A stretch of 64,000 nt of DNA. Source: Diphasiastrum complanatum. Its lineage: Eukaryota; Streptophyta; Lycopodiopsida; Lycopodiales; Lycopodiaceae. Positions 54,677 through 64,000 of this stretch are shown here, piece after piece (position 1 is the first letter of the stretch; each line of letters begins with the position of its first letter). Made by a program: the position numbers and the translations under genes. The stretch spans positions 13,679,929 to 13,743,928 of the forward strand of contig CM055098.1 of assembly GCA_029204225.1 (NCBI GenBank). The letters are read 5' to 3'. The notes below the pieces were generated by a model, which did not search any database, was not told the DNA's origin, and worked only from the letters and a program-made list of their open reading frames with translations.

Positions 54677-55344
54677 TGTTAGAATTTAGCAATTTTCACA
54701 TGGTTTTTGATGAATATTAGAAATCTATGTGGATCCACACGTGTGAGGACCTGTCCACACGTGTGAAATGACACTTGTAATATTAAGATCCATTTTGATT
54801 AGCCTTCATTTGAGTCTAATATGACATCTCCTAAATTATAGGAGTTAGGTCCTAGATTGTAGGAATCTAGAAGGTCAACACAAACCACCAATTGATGATG
54901 TGGCAAACTCGATAGATCTTATCCAAAGTGGATATGGATAAGTACAATGAGCTGTCCCACACGTGCTGGATGCAGATTAGAGAGAGATTATGGTGATTTT
55001 GTACTTGATCCATGATGGATCCATTTTTGAGCTAATGATGAGAAATCTTGGTTTGTGTAGCTATCATTGTGTTTTGAATCTCTGAAGCACTTTCTTTGTG
55101 GATCAATGCTTTGTAAATGATAAGTAAACTATTTCTCTGTTATCAAGCCATACAGTAGTTGTACTTCACACATGTGAAGCCATGGATCATCTTTTTTTAT
55201 TGTTCTTGCTTGGAATCATAAAGATTGTCAAGTAGAAGCCAGATTTGGAAGCTAGTCTTGATATAGATCAAGATCCCAAGCTACCATCACTCTTTTATGA
55301 TCATTTGTAGATCAATTTCACTCCTTAAACTCTGAAATTTGACA
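54677..55344 (+). repeat. Element B 5' LTR
   Basis: 668 bases, TG...CA. Two CACACGTGTG palindromes at 54736-54745 and 54756-54765, 20 bases apart, and a CACATGTG near 55168. Confidence 0.95.
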
Positions 55345-55357
55345 TGGTATCAGAGCC
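55345..55357 (+). other. Element B primer-binding site
   Basis: TGGTATCAGAGCC follows the LTR directly; initiator tRNA-Met type. Confidence 0.92.
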
Positions 55358-55963
55358 AAGTCAAAGAGCTTAGTTGATGATCCAAAAATCTTCATTTTGG
55401 TGAAATCATGTGCTAGAGTCACTTTGAAGGAGGGCGACCTTTTCTAATAGTTTACTTGTGATTTTGAGGTTCAGATTAGTGTGTAAAGTTTAGATGTACT
55501 TTTCACATGTGTGAGAGGATGCTGGAGTTGTGCTTTCACCAAAACTTTGTGTTTTTTCAATATTTGAGCTTCAAACAAGTTGTGTAGAGTAAAACTAGTG
55601 AGTGCTTATGAAAAACCATTGTTTCCATTATAGATTTGATGAGTGAATGGTGTTAGAATCTTATTAAACCTACAAATCCTTGTGAGAGAGTTTGAGGCTT
55701 ATGTTTTTAGTTCAAGAGTGAAACTAAAACCAATTCTAAACACCATAGGAAGGCATTGGCACTTCCAAAAATCAAATCCAAGGTTCTAAGTGAATAGATT
55801 GTGTAGAATACACTTTCCCAAATCTTTTTGAGTTCAAGATCATTATAGATCTTGCTTCTTGAGTCTAGTGAGATTCAAGAGAGTAGCATTTTAGCTAAAT
55901 TCTGAGAAAGGAAGAAGGGAGAGCCTTTGAATAGTACATTTGTTGTATTTGTTACTAGATAGA

Positions 55964-56780
55964 ATGGGTTCAATTAGAGCCTATCTTCTTGAGGCTGGTG
56001 AAAGGCTAAATTCTAATAATTATTCAACTTGGAAAGTAAGAATGGAGTCACTATTTGTGCTCCAAGATATGTTTGATCTTGTCATAGGAGAGGAAGAAGA
56101 ACCTCAAGGAGGGCATGATCAAGTGAGGTACAAAAAGAGAGCTAGACTAGCATTACATTGTTTGAAAATGAATGTTAGTAATGAAATTCTAAAGGAAGTA
56201 GCATCTTGTACCTGGGCCAAGGAGGCATGGAACTACCTCAAAGGAATTTATGAATCCAAAAATACCTCTAGAGTGCTTATGATTAGAAACAAAGTTCTTC
56301 AAAGCATTAGAGGGAGTGATGAGAGTGCTCAAGAGTATGTCTTGAGAATAAAATCTCTCAACAAAGAACTTTCCATCATTAGTGAGGGTATTCATGATGA
56401 TGAACTTGTTCAAATCATGGTCTTGGAGATGAGTTCTCCAATCTTGTACAAAGCTTTGCTATTCAAGATGCACTACCTTCCATTGACAAGCTCCATAGTG
56501 TGCTTGTGGCCGAGGAGAGTAGGATTATTCATGTCAAGCAAAGGATTAGATCCTTAAAGTTGCATGATGGTGATGAGAAAGCCAGCTTCTCAAGCAAGGG
56601 AAAGGCAAAGTCAAAGAAGAAGATCCAACACAAGGAGACCAAGAATGATGGTCAACCATCTATTTCCAAAGGTGGAAAGAAGAACAAAGCCAAACTCAAG
56701 TGCTTCTTTTGTGGAAAGAAGGGGCACTATGCATCCGAGTGTTTCAAGAAGAAGAATGCACAAGGAGAGAGCAAACAAGG
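55964..56780 (+). pseudogene. Element B gag
   Basis: Starts MGSIRAYLLEAGERLNS; NNYSTWKVRMESLFVLQDM, EAWNYLKGIYESKNTSRVLM and AQEYVLRIKSLNKELS are the copia gag (UBN2) core. A frameshift near 56465-56500 separates it from the knuckle part LKCFFCGKKGHYASECFKKK, an intact CCHC. The start is chosen because it aligns with the Met of the gag at 63411. Confidence 0.9.
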
Positions 56781-57280
56781 CAACCTCACTCTTGAGGAAG
56801 ATGAGGATGAAGTGGATTCATCGTTGATGGCTTCTACATCAACATCAAAGAGCTACTCCAATGACACATGGTGGATTGATAGTGGGGCTAGTTCCCACAT
56901 TACATTCCAAAAGGATTTTTTCTCAACTCTTGTACCTTTTGTAGGTTGTAAAAAGTCTATTCTAACAGCAAGTGATCAAGAATGTAGAATAGATGGAGTG
57001 GGAACTATTCCCCTAAGTCTTGGATCCTCTAAAAGAGTAGATCTTGATAATCTACTCTATGTTCCTACACTCACTAAGAATTTGTTAAGTGTAAGACAAT
57101 TGATGGATGATGGCTTAGACGTCCATTTTAAGCAAGGTGTTTTCTCCATAATGATGAATAATACTTGCATTGTAAAGGGATTCAAGCAAGGAAGGCCTTT
57201 TAAGCTTGATGCTAATGTTTTTCTTGGAAGTGTGAAAATGGTGAAAGAGGAGCTCAATCAAGTGGAGGTTGGGCCACCCC
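56781..57280 (+). pseudogene. Element B protease
   Basis: DTWWIDSGASSHITFQKDF has the intact DSG active site; LTASDQECRIDGVGTIPL and VDLDNLLYVPTLTKNLLSVR continue the domain. It is in frame with the gag knuckle; a frameshift near 57265-57280 cuts it from integrase. Confidence 0.9.
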
Positions 57281-58336
57281 AACTTCAAATCTATGGAGAT
57301 GCTATGCACCAAGGATCTTGCTCTCGGCCTTCCAAAGACACTCTCAAAGTGTGGAAAAAGTTGTGAAGCTTGTAGCCTCTCAAAGGCACACAGGCTACCC
57401 TTTGATATCTCTTCCACTAGATCTACAAAAGCATTAGATCTTATTCATAGTGATGTCCACTCTTTTTCTCAAGAATCTAATGGAGGTGCATCTATGTATG
57501 TATCTTTTATTGATGATTACTCTAGATACACTTGGATTGAACTTTTGGATTCCAAAAGTAAAGTGTTTGAAGCTTTTGTTAAGTTCAAAACTCTAGTTGA
57601 AAATCAACTTGATGATAGAATCAAAGTATTGAGAAGTGATAATGGTGGAGAGTATATCTCCACCAAGATGATAGAGTTTTGTAAATCCAATGGCATTAAG
57701 AGAGAACTTACATGTACTTATAGTCTTCAACAAAATGGTATAGCTGAGAGGATGAATAGAACACTATGTGAGTGTGCTAAGGCTTTAAGGACAGATGCAT
57801 CTCTACCTAAGTCCTTTTGGGGAGAGGCTATTATTTGTGCAACTTATTTGTGTAATAGATTGCCATGTAAGCCCATTGGAGGCATAACATCTTATGAGGC
57901 TCTATCTTGTAAGAAGCCGAATCTTAAAGATCTAAGAATTTTTGGATCTACTTGCTATGTTTTTCAAGCATTAGATACAAGAAAAAAAGATGATCCTACT
58001 TCTATTAAAGGGATCTTTGTTGGTTATGCTGAAAATAGCAAGGGATATAGAGTCTATAATCCAATCACTAAGAAGATTTTAGTGAGTAAAGATATTACTT
58101 TTGATGAAGGTAACTACTACAAGTTGAATGAGAAAGCTTCTAATCCATCTTATGTCAAGGACCTTGTAAGATTTGAGGAGGAGCCTACATGTGATCAAGA
58201 TGTTGAAGATCCATCTCAAGATCCGAGGACTCCAAGGAGATCTACAAGAAGGAAGGCCGAGCCCTCAAGGCTCACCTATGTTGACAAAGGTGAACAAAAA
58301 AAGATCTACATTCACTTACCTCTTACACTTTTCTAA
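57269..58336 (+). pseudogene. Element B integrase
   Basis: An open stretch of 355 codons: zinc-region end (MGHPNFKSMEML, CGKSCEACSLSKAHRLPF), LDLIHSDVHSFSQESNGGA (first Asp), IKVLRSDNGGEYIS (second Asp), QQNGIAERMNRTLCECAKA (Glu), FWGEAIICATYLCNRLPC, KGIFVGYAENSKGYRVYNP and VSKDITFDEGNYY. All three catalytic residues are present. A stop at 58334 ends it before RT, by a frameshift in the hinge. Confidence 0.93.
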
Positions 58337-58385
58337 CTTCTATGTTTGATGAGCCAAGTTGCTTTGAAGAAGCTATGGAGTCACA

Positions 58386-58466
58386 AGAATGCTTCTTGGT
58401 TTCCAAGGGGAGGCTCGAACTTGAGACCAAAGAGACTTTGGATGTCAAGATAACCAATTGAGCGAG
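58386..58466 (-). other. tRNA-like insertion in element B (SINE head or tRNA pseudogene)
   Basis: On the minus strand: TCGCTCAATTGGTTA looks like a tRNA D-arm / A box, and AAGTTCGAGCC, about 37 bases on, like a T-arm / B box. The coding text (FEEAMESQ ... RDAMQKEYDAL) is interrupted here and would otherwise be adjacent, as it nearly is in element A. It adds an in-frame stop (58459-58461). The stems pair poorly, so it is not a working tRNA. Confidence 0.6.
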
Positions 58467-59234
58467 GGATGCCATGCAAAAAGAGTATGATGCTCTTATG
58501 GAGAATCATACATGGAAGCTTGTGGATCTTGCTCAAGGAAGAAAGCCACTCGAGTGCAAATGGATCTATAGATTGAAGTACAATCAAGATGGGAGCATCA
58601 ACAAACACAAGGCAAGGCTAGTGGCAAAGGGGTTCTTGCAAACCAAGGGAGTAGATTTTGATAAAACTTTTGCTCCTGTTGCTAAGCTAGTTTCCATAAG
58701 GTTGATTATTTCTCTTGCAACTACTTTCAATTGGCCTCTATTTCAACTTGATGTGACTATGCTTTTCTCAATGGATATTTGGAAGAGGAGATCTTAATGA
58801 GGCAACCCGAGGTCTTCATCAAAGAAGATCAAGAAAAAAAGGTGTGTTTGTTGCTAAGAAACCTTTATGGGCTTAATCAAGCACCTAGAGCTTGGTACTC
58901 TAGGTTGAATACCTTCTTGAACTCTATTAAGTTTGTTGTAAGTGCTTATGATCCTTCTTTGTACTTAAGATTTAATGATGGTAAAATAATCATTCTCATT
59001 TTGTATGTTGATGACATTATCCTTAGTGGAAATGATCTTGATGGTATACAAGAAGTGAAAGTAGCATTGTTTAAGGAGTTTAAGATGGTGGATCTTGGTA
59101 ATCTTCATTTCATATTAGGAATAGAAGTTTCAAGAGGCAAAGATTTGAGTTTTATTTGTCAATCCAAATATGCTTCTTCTATCTTAGAAAAGTTTGAAAT
59201 GAAAGATGGAGCAAAATGTAAAAGTTTCCAATAG
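58467..59234 (+). pseudogene. Element B reverse transcriptase
   Basis: [63 protein letters not shown], frameshift near 58755-58780, QPEVFIKEDQ, NLYGLNQAPRAWYSRLN, LYVDDIILSGND (YVDD) and FKMVDLGNLHFILGIEVSRG. Deletion and frame loss near 59220. Confidence 0.93.
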
Positions 59235-59269
59235 TGATGATGAAGCATCCTTTGAGGACATCACACTAT

Positions 59270-59933
59270 AAAGGAGACTTTTAGGCTCTTAAATCTATCT
59301 TACTATAACTAGACCTAATCTAAGTTATAGTGTAGGCAAACTAAACCAATCTATGCAAAATCCATTGGTTTGTCATTGGAAAAATGCAAAAAGGGTGTTA
59401 AGGTACATCTCGGCCACCAAGAACTTTGGCATTTTACATGATGGATCTAATCTTGCTTAAGGACATATTTGGATGCTGATTTTGCAGGTGATAAGGTGGA
59501 TAGGAGGTCCACAAGGGCTTCTGTTACCTTCCTTAGCAATGGCATAGTGTCTTGGCTTTCCAAAAAGCAAGATACTATTTCTCTATCTTCAACCGAATCG
59601 GAATACAAGGCACTAACATCCACAACAAAGGAGATCCTATGGTTGAAGATGCTTTTGGTGGAATTGCAAGTCATGGAGGCCGAGGAGCAGCCAACAATAT
59701 TTTGTGACAGCCAATCAAGCCAAGCATTAGCAACCAATCCCACATTCCATGCAAGGAGCAAGCACATAGAGATTGCTCACCATTTTGTGAGGGAAAAGGT
59801 TCAAGCAAGGGAGATCAAGCTACATCACGTGTCTTCTTCAGATTGCCTTGCTGATCTGCTCACTAAAGCCTTGCCAAAGGCTTCATTTATCAAGTTAAGA
59901 TCAGTCTTAGTTGTTGTAATAGATGTACTATAG
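59270..59933 (+). pseudogene. Element B RT connection and RNase H
   Basis: Broken frames first (YLTITRPNLSYSVGK, AKRVLRYISATKNFGIL). From 59469 it is open: MDADFAGDKVDRRSTRASV, SSTESEYKALTSTTKEILWL, IFCDSQSSQALATNP, SKHIEIAHHFVREKV and DCLADLLTKALPK. RNase H catalytic residues are present. Confidence 0.92.
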
Positions 59934-59957
59934 TTGTATCATGTAAAAATTGAGGAG

Positions 59958-60592
59958 TGTTAGAATTTAGCAATTTTCACATGGTTTTTGATGAATATTA
60001 GACATCTATGTGGATCCACACGTGTGAGGACCTGTCCACACGTGTGAAATGACACTTGTAATAATCAGATCCATTTTGATTAGCTTTCATTTGAGTCTAA
60101 TATGACATCTCCTAAATTATAGGAGTTAGGTCCTAGATTGTAGGAATCTAGAAGGTCAACACAAACCACCAATGGATGATGTGGCAAACTTGATAGATCT
60201 TATCCAAAGTGGATATGGATAAGTACAATGAGCTGTCCCACACGTGCTGGATGCAGCTTAGAGAGAGATTACGGTGATGTTGTACTTGATCCATGATGGA
60301 TCCATTTTTGAGCTTATGATGAGAAATATTGGTTTGTGTAGCTATAATTGTGTTTTGACTCTCTTAAGCACTTTCTTTGTGGATCAATGCTTTCTCCGTA
60401 CAGTAGCTGTACTTCACACGTGTGAAGCCGTGGATCATCTTTTTTGATTGTTCTTGCTTGGAATCACAAAGATTGTCAAGTAGAAGCTGGATTTGGAAGC
60501 TAGTCTTGATATAGATCAAGATCCCAAGCTACCAATCACTCTTTGTGATCATTTGTAGATCAATTCCAGTCCTTAAACACTGAAATTTGACA
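59958..60592 (+). repeat. Element B 3' LTR
   Basis: 635 bases, preceded by the tract AATTGAGGAG. CTTCACACGTGTGAAG at 60412-60427 is a perfect 16-base palindrome; the 5' LTR copy has CACATGTG here. The CACACGTGTG pair is retained near 60017 and 60037. Confidence 0.95.
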
Positions 60593-60597
60593 TCTAG

Positions 60598-61440
60598 AAG
60601 TAGTGATTTTACTTCTATAAGTAAATCAAAGTATGCTACTTCCATTCTTGACAAGTTTGGCATGAAAGATTGTAAAGGGATTGACACCCCTATGGAGCAT
60701 GTTGTTAAAGTTTCTAATGATGGTGATGAAGCATCCTTTGAGGACATCACACTCTTTAGAAAGCTTATAGACTCCTTAATCTATTTGACAATCACTAGAC
60801 CAGATTTGAGTTATTATGTAAGCAAGATAAGTCAACACATGCAAGATCCTTTGATACATCATTGGAAAAGTGCCAAAAGAGTACTTAGATATATCTCTTC
60901 TACTAGATTTTTTGGCATTCTCTATCATGGATCTAACTTGCACTTGAGGGCATAATTGGATTCAAATTTTGCAGGTGACAAGATGGATAGGAAATCCGTA
61001 AGTGCATTTGCTACTTTCATTTGTGGAGGAGTGATATCTCGGCTTTCCAAAAAGCAAGATACTATCTCACTTTCCTCTTGTGAATCCGAGTACAAGGCCT
61101 TAACTTCAACAACAAAAGAACTCCTTTGGCTGCTAAGAAGACTTTTGGAGGAGATTCAAGTGATTAAGGCCAAGGAAATCCCTTGCATCTATTGTGATAA
61201 TCAAGCATCTCAACAAATTGCTACAAATCCTATCTTCCATTATTGAACAAAGCATATTGAGATAGCTCATCACTTTGTGAGGGAGAAGGTGCAATCCAAG
61301 GAGGTACAACTTCATCATGTGCCATCATCTGAGTGCATAGCTGATATCTTAACCAAGCCCTTGCCTAAAAATCCATTTTTCAAGTCAAGATTTGCTCTTG
61401 GAACTGTAGATAGACTTACATTGGATTTACCAAGTTAGAA
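60598..61440 (+). pseudogene. Element A reverse transcriptase end and RNase H
   Basis: SDFTSISKSKYATSILDKFG, RPDLSYYVSKISQHMQDP, then after a stop (60953-60955) DSNFAGDKMDRKS, SSCESEYKALTSTTKELLWL, CIYCDNQASQQIATNP, a second stop near 61244, KHIEIAHHFVREKV and ADILTKPLP. Catalytic Asp, Glu and Asp of RNase H are visible. The tract AATTGAGGAG and 3' LTR follow. Confidence 0.92.
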
Positions 61441-61448
61441 TTGAGGAG

Positions 61449-62237
61449 TGTTGAAATTGTCACTTCTAACTTGGTTGATGTAATATGTTAATCTTGAGAT
61501 CTAGGTTTATAATATTGAGATTTCACACTTGTGGAGCCTATTCCCACATGTGAAAGGAAGTAGAAATTGTACTTGTATATAGTGTGAAAATTGTCAACAT
61601 TTCCTAGCTAGTTTGAGGCCTAAATTGGCTAAAATTGTAAATAGTTTTGGTTCTGGAGTTTCACACGTGTGAACCAGGCCACAATGTTTTTATTTACTGT
61701 ATTTTTTCAGTACGATGAAGTGTCAAACTTCATACCCTTCAAAATGAGACCATTTTGATGTATTTTGGTCATATAAGCCATTTTTAGCTATTTTTCCTAT
61801 ATAGGGAATATCTAGGGTCAAGTACCTTCTAGAGAGAGGAGAGAGAGTCATCTTCCTCATCCATAAATAGTAGGGAAGTCGTGGAGAACAGGTTGGAGAA
61901 ACCTTTTGTATGCTTCATTGAGATCAATAGATCATTGTCATTGTTTCTTCCTCCATTGAGAGCATTGTTGTGTGTATTGTCTTCAAGCTATTGTGTATGA
62001 TCTTAGGTGCTTTCCAAAAGTGATAGGCTGATGTATTATGGACTGTATAATGCTATTTTGGGCCGCACTTGATGTTTATGGAAGTTTCCATTTGTGATAA
62101 ATGCTTTTTGATCAAGTTCTTTGCATTCTAGGTAGCATAGAATGTGTTGCCAATTCCTAGCTTATGTAGTTTGGAGTGCAAGCATTCAAGCCAATGATCT
62201 TGGAGTTTAGATCCACTTAGGATCTGTATTTTTCACA
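61449..62237 (+). repeat. Full copia LTR shared by elements A and C
   Basis: Starts TGTTGAAATTGTCAC after element A's polypurine tract and ends TTTTTCACA before a primer site, so it is both 3' LTR of A and 5' LTR of C. TTCACACGTGTGAA at 61660-61673. CCATAAATAGTAGG near 61861 is the likely TATA box. 789 bases. Confidence 0.9.
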
Positions 62238-63410
62238 TGGTATCAGAGCTGGTTGGCTTCTATTTACAGTAAGTATTCCATTTTTGGTGATATTTGGATG
62301 TTTGATCAAGTTCTAGCATGATTTTGCATTGCTTTGTTGATCAAATCTTACTAACCTTTGTTTTGTGAGTTGAACTTGTGGATCAAAAGCATATTTCAGG
62401 TCTATTGAAGATCAGAGGCTGAAAAGAAACTATTTTGGATCAGATAATAACACCTAATCATTTGTGATTGTGAGGCTTGTGCATATTCAATACTAACAAT
62501 GTTCTTTTCAATCCTATTGTTGACAATCTCCATTCTTGGATGAACACTCTCCTTAAGTGGATGAAACTTCTCCTTAAGTGGATGACAAATGCTCTTTTGA
62601 GTGAGTTGTAATTCTCCTAAAGGCTGAGCAAAGCTCCCATTTGGATGAAAGATCCCCTTTTTTGGGTGAACATATTGTAAGCTCCATTGTGAAGAGCATA
62701 TTGTAAAGATTGTCATCAATTTTGGCATAAATTTTGGTTGTACTTTGTTGAGCATGTAAGTAACTCTCCTTATGTAATTTGATTGGAGCATTTGCTGGAA
62801 GGTGTTAACCATTATGCAAGTGTGTTTTCAGGTTCTTAACAGGTTGAGGAACATTCTCATGTGAAGTGATCTTAGATCTACATCTAAACACCAAGATTTG
62901 ACAAGATAGTGAAGCTAGTCTTGTGATTCACTAAGTGTGCTCATTCATTCACCTCTAAATCTTGTATTTATCACTTGCTGGAGTTTATAAACTTTTAGAA
63001 GTGTGGTTTACATGTGGTTTTACAGGTTGAATCAATATCTTAGTGTGTTGATCATATGTTGATCAAGTTTGTTCATTACTAGGTAATCTTGGCATCCTAG
63101 TTTTGGGTATTTTCTAAGAATGCAAGTAACTCTTCACACCATAACTTGATTTGGTCACTTGCTGGAAAGTTTGAGAGCTTAAGCAAGAGTGTGTTCAGGT
63201 TGGTTTGATTTTATAATCCATTCTTAGTGTGTGCAAAGTGTTGCATGTGTTTCAATCTTCCTTTCTATGCTTGGAAACCATCTAGGTTCAAGATAGAAGT
63301 GTTTTAGGGTCCTAAATCTTCATAGATCTCTTTATCTATCATTTGTTGAGAGAAAAGTGAGTGCTAAGTGCTTTAGGACAAAACCTAAAAGTTGAAGAAA
63401 CATTAGAATC
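62238..63410 (+). other. Element C primer site and leader
   Basis: TGGTATCAGAGC at 62238-62249, then about 1.16 kb of leader. It has a locally repeated passage (near 62528-62590: CTCCTTAAGTGGATGA twice). Long untranslated leaders are common here in this copia group. No gene within. Confidence 0.85.
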
Positions 63411-64000
63411 ATGGCTTCCAATGGTGGGATCATGCTAGAGTCTAGTGAAAGGTTGAGTTCATCAAACTACTCTACTTGGAAAGTGAGGATGGAGTCCTTA
63501 CTTGAGTTGAATGAACTCATGGACATAGTTGCAGAAATTGAAGAGAGACCTCTCACACTTCAAGAGCAACAAAGGTTTGATAAGAAGGCCAAAAGGGCTC
63601 TTCATATCATTAAAATGAATGTTACAAATGAACTTCTCAAGGAAGTTGGAAAGTGTCAAAGTGCAAGTGAGGCATGGAATGCCTTAAAGAAGCTCTTTGA
63701 ATCAAAGTCCACATCTAGGGTATTGACCCTAAGGAGACAAATATTTTCTAGTAGGCAAAGAGAGGGTGAAAGTGCTCATGCATTTATCTTGAGAGTTAAG
63801 TCCCTAAGTGATGATTTAGCATGCATTGATGAGAACATAAAGATGGTGAAATAGTCCAAGTTATGTTGAATGGTTTGCTAAATGAACATGCTAACCTTGT
63901 GCAAAGTTTTGCCATTCAAAGAGTCTTGCCAAGTGTGGTTGACTTGCAAGAAATCTTATTGGCTGAAGAACATAGGTTGCAATCAAAGCTTGATGGTGCA
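63411..64000 (+). CDS. Element C copia gag, runs off window
   Basis: MASNGGIMLESSERLSSSNY starts an open frame; STWKVRMESLLELNELMDIV, AKRALHIIKMNVTNELLKEV, EAWNALKKLFESKSTSRVL and HAFILRVKSLSDDLACIDEN are the copia gag core. A frame break near 63840-63855 (ENIKMVK, stop) is followed in another frame by EIVQVMLNGLLNEHANLVQS and VDLQEILLAEEHRL, which continue the domain to the window edge. The best candidate for a younger copy lies to the right. Confidence 0.9.

Larger units (their letters stand above)
54677..60592 (+). mobile_element. Copia element B, complete insertion with 5-bp duplication
   Basis: LTRs 54677-55344 and 59958-60592 (TGTTAGAATT...TTTGACA), about 95% alike by eye apart from a roughly 30-base gap. 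TCTAG flanks both ends (54672-54676, 60593-60597), a perfect target duplication inside element A's RT. Primer site, gag, protease, integrase, RT, RNase H and polypurine tract are in canonical copia order. At least four frameshifts, a deletion near 59220 and a tRNA-like insertion at about 58386-58466 disable it, so decay has been fast relative to LTR divergence. Confidence 0.95.
52210..62237 (+). mobile_element. Copia element A, interrupted by element B
   Basis: Begins with 39 bases of LTR (52210-52248) joined straight to gag zinc-knuckle text, so most of the 5' LTR, primer site and gag were deleted. Then protease, integrase and RT to 54676; element B with its target duplication; RT end and RNase H from 60598; polypurine tract; and a full 3' LTR at 61449-62237. 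Stops and frameshifts occur in most domains. The protease site reads DSEASSH instead of DSGASSH. Confidence 0.88.

Overview
The window looks like nuclear DNA of a land plant with a large, repeat-filled genome, most likely a fern or a gymnosperm. The reasons are a conserved mitochondrial gene split by introns of 4.9 and 24.9 kb, dense decayed Ty1/copia, Ty3/gypsy, LINE and hAT elements of plant type, and many long (AG/CT)n microsatellites. The species cannot be fixed from this sequence. No bacterial gene, operon, CRISPR array or organellar block was seen.

The only host gene that reads as functional is a SCO1-like copper chaperone (HCC family) on the + strand. Its last four visible exons are 3259-3483, 8363-8452, 33342-33474 and 33728-33845. 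They join in frame into the 187 C-terminal residues and keep the CxxxC and His copper ligands. The N-terminal exon (transit peptide and membrane anchor) was not found and probably lies upstream of the window.

Intron 1 of this gene holds a rearranged Ty3/gypsy chromovirus (4136-7680) and an inverted gypsy RT scrap (7675-8040). Intron 2 holds, in order: unassigned DNA; a minus-strand copia relic (about 10.9-12.8 kb); a deletion-derivative LINE with a TC-rich tail (about 12.8-15.6 kb); a 10.7-kb hAT transposon (17664-28349) with terminal repeats, an 8-bp near-duplication and a decayed seven-exon transposase gene; a minus-strand gypsy element nested inside that hAT (20224-25364); a deleted copia (28395-about 30000); and a captured fragment of a cytosolic ribosomal protein L18 exon (32085-32162).

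Downstream of the gene, 33.8-43 kb is AT-rich DNA with a large, seemingly non-coding LTR element (primer-binding site at 39255-39266), a T-rich low-complexity block and a gypsy gag relic. From 43 kb to the end, copia elements of one superfamily dominate. Their LTRs carry palindromes with CACGTG or CACATGTG cores. They include two oppositely facing fragments (43.7-48.8 kb), a relic at 52.2-62.2 kb (element A), a 5.9-kb element B (54677-60592) inserted cleanly into A's reverse transcriptase with a perfect 5-bp duplication, and a further element C that starts from A's 3' LTR and runs off the window. A 405-bp GA microsatellite lies at 50886-51290.

Almost all element genes are broken by stops, frameshifts or deletions. 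Apart from the chaperone, the window is a record of nested transposition rather than a working gene system. I found no convincing new biological system. The best leads are the copper-ligand-retaining SCO protein, the captured L18 exon, a tRNA-like insertion in element B, a PIP-box-like motif in the LINE, and the palindrome-rich copia LTRs.
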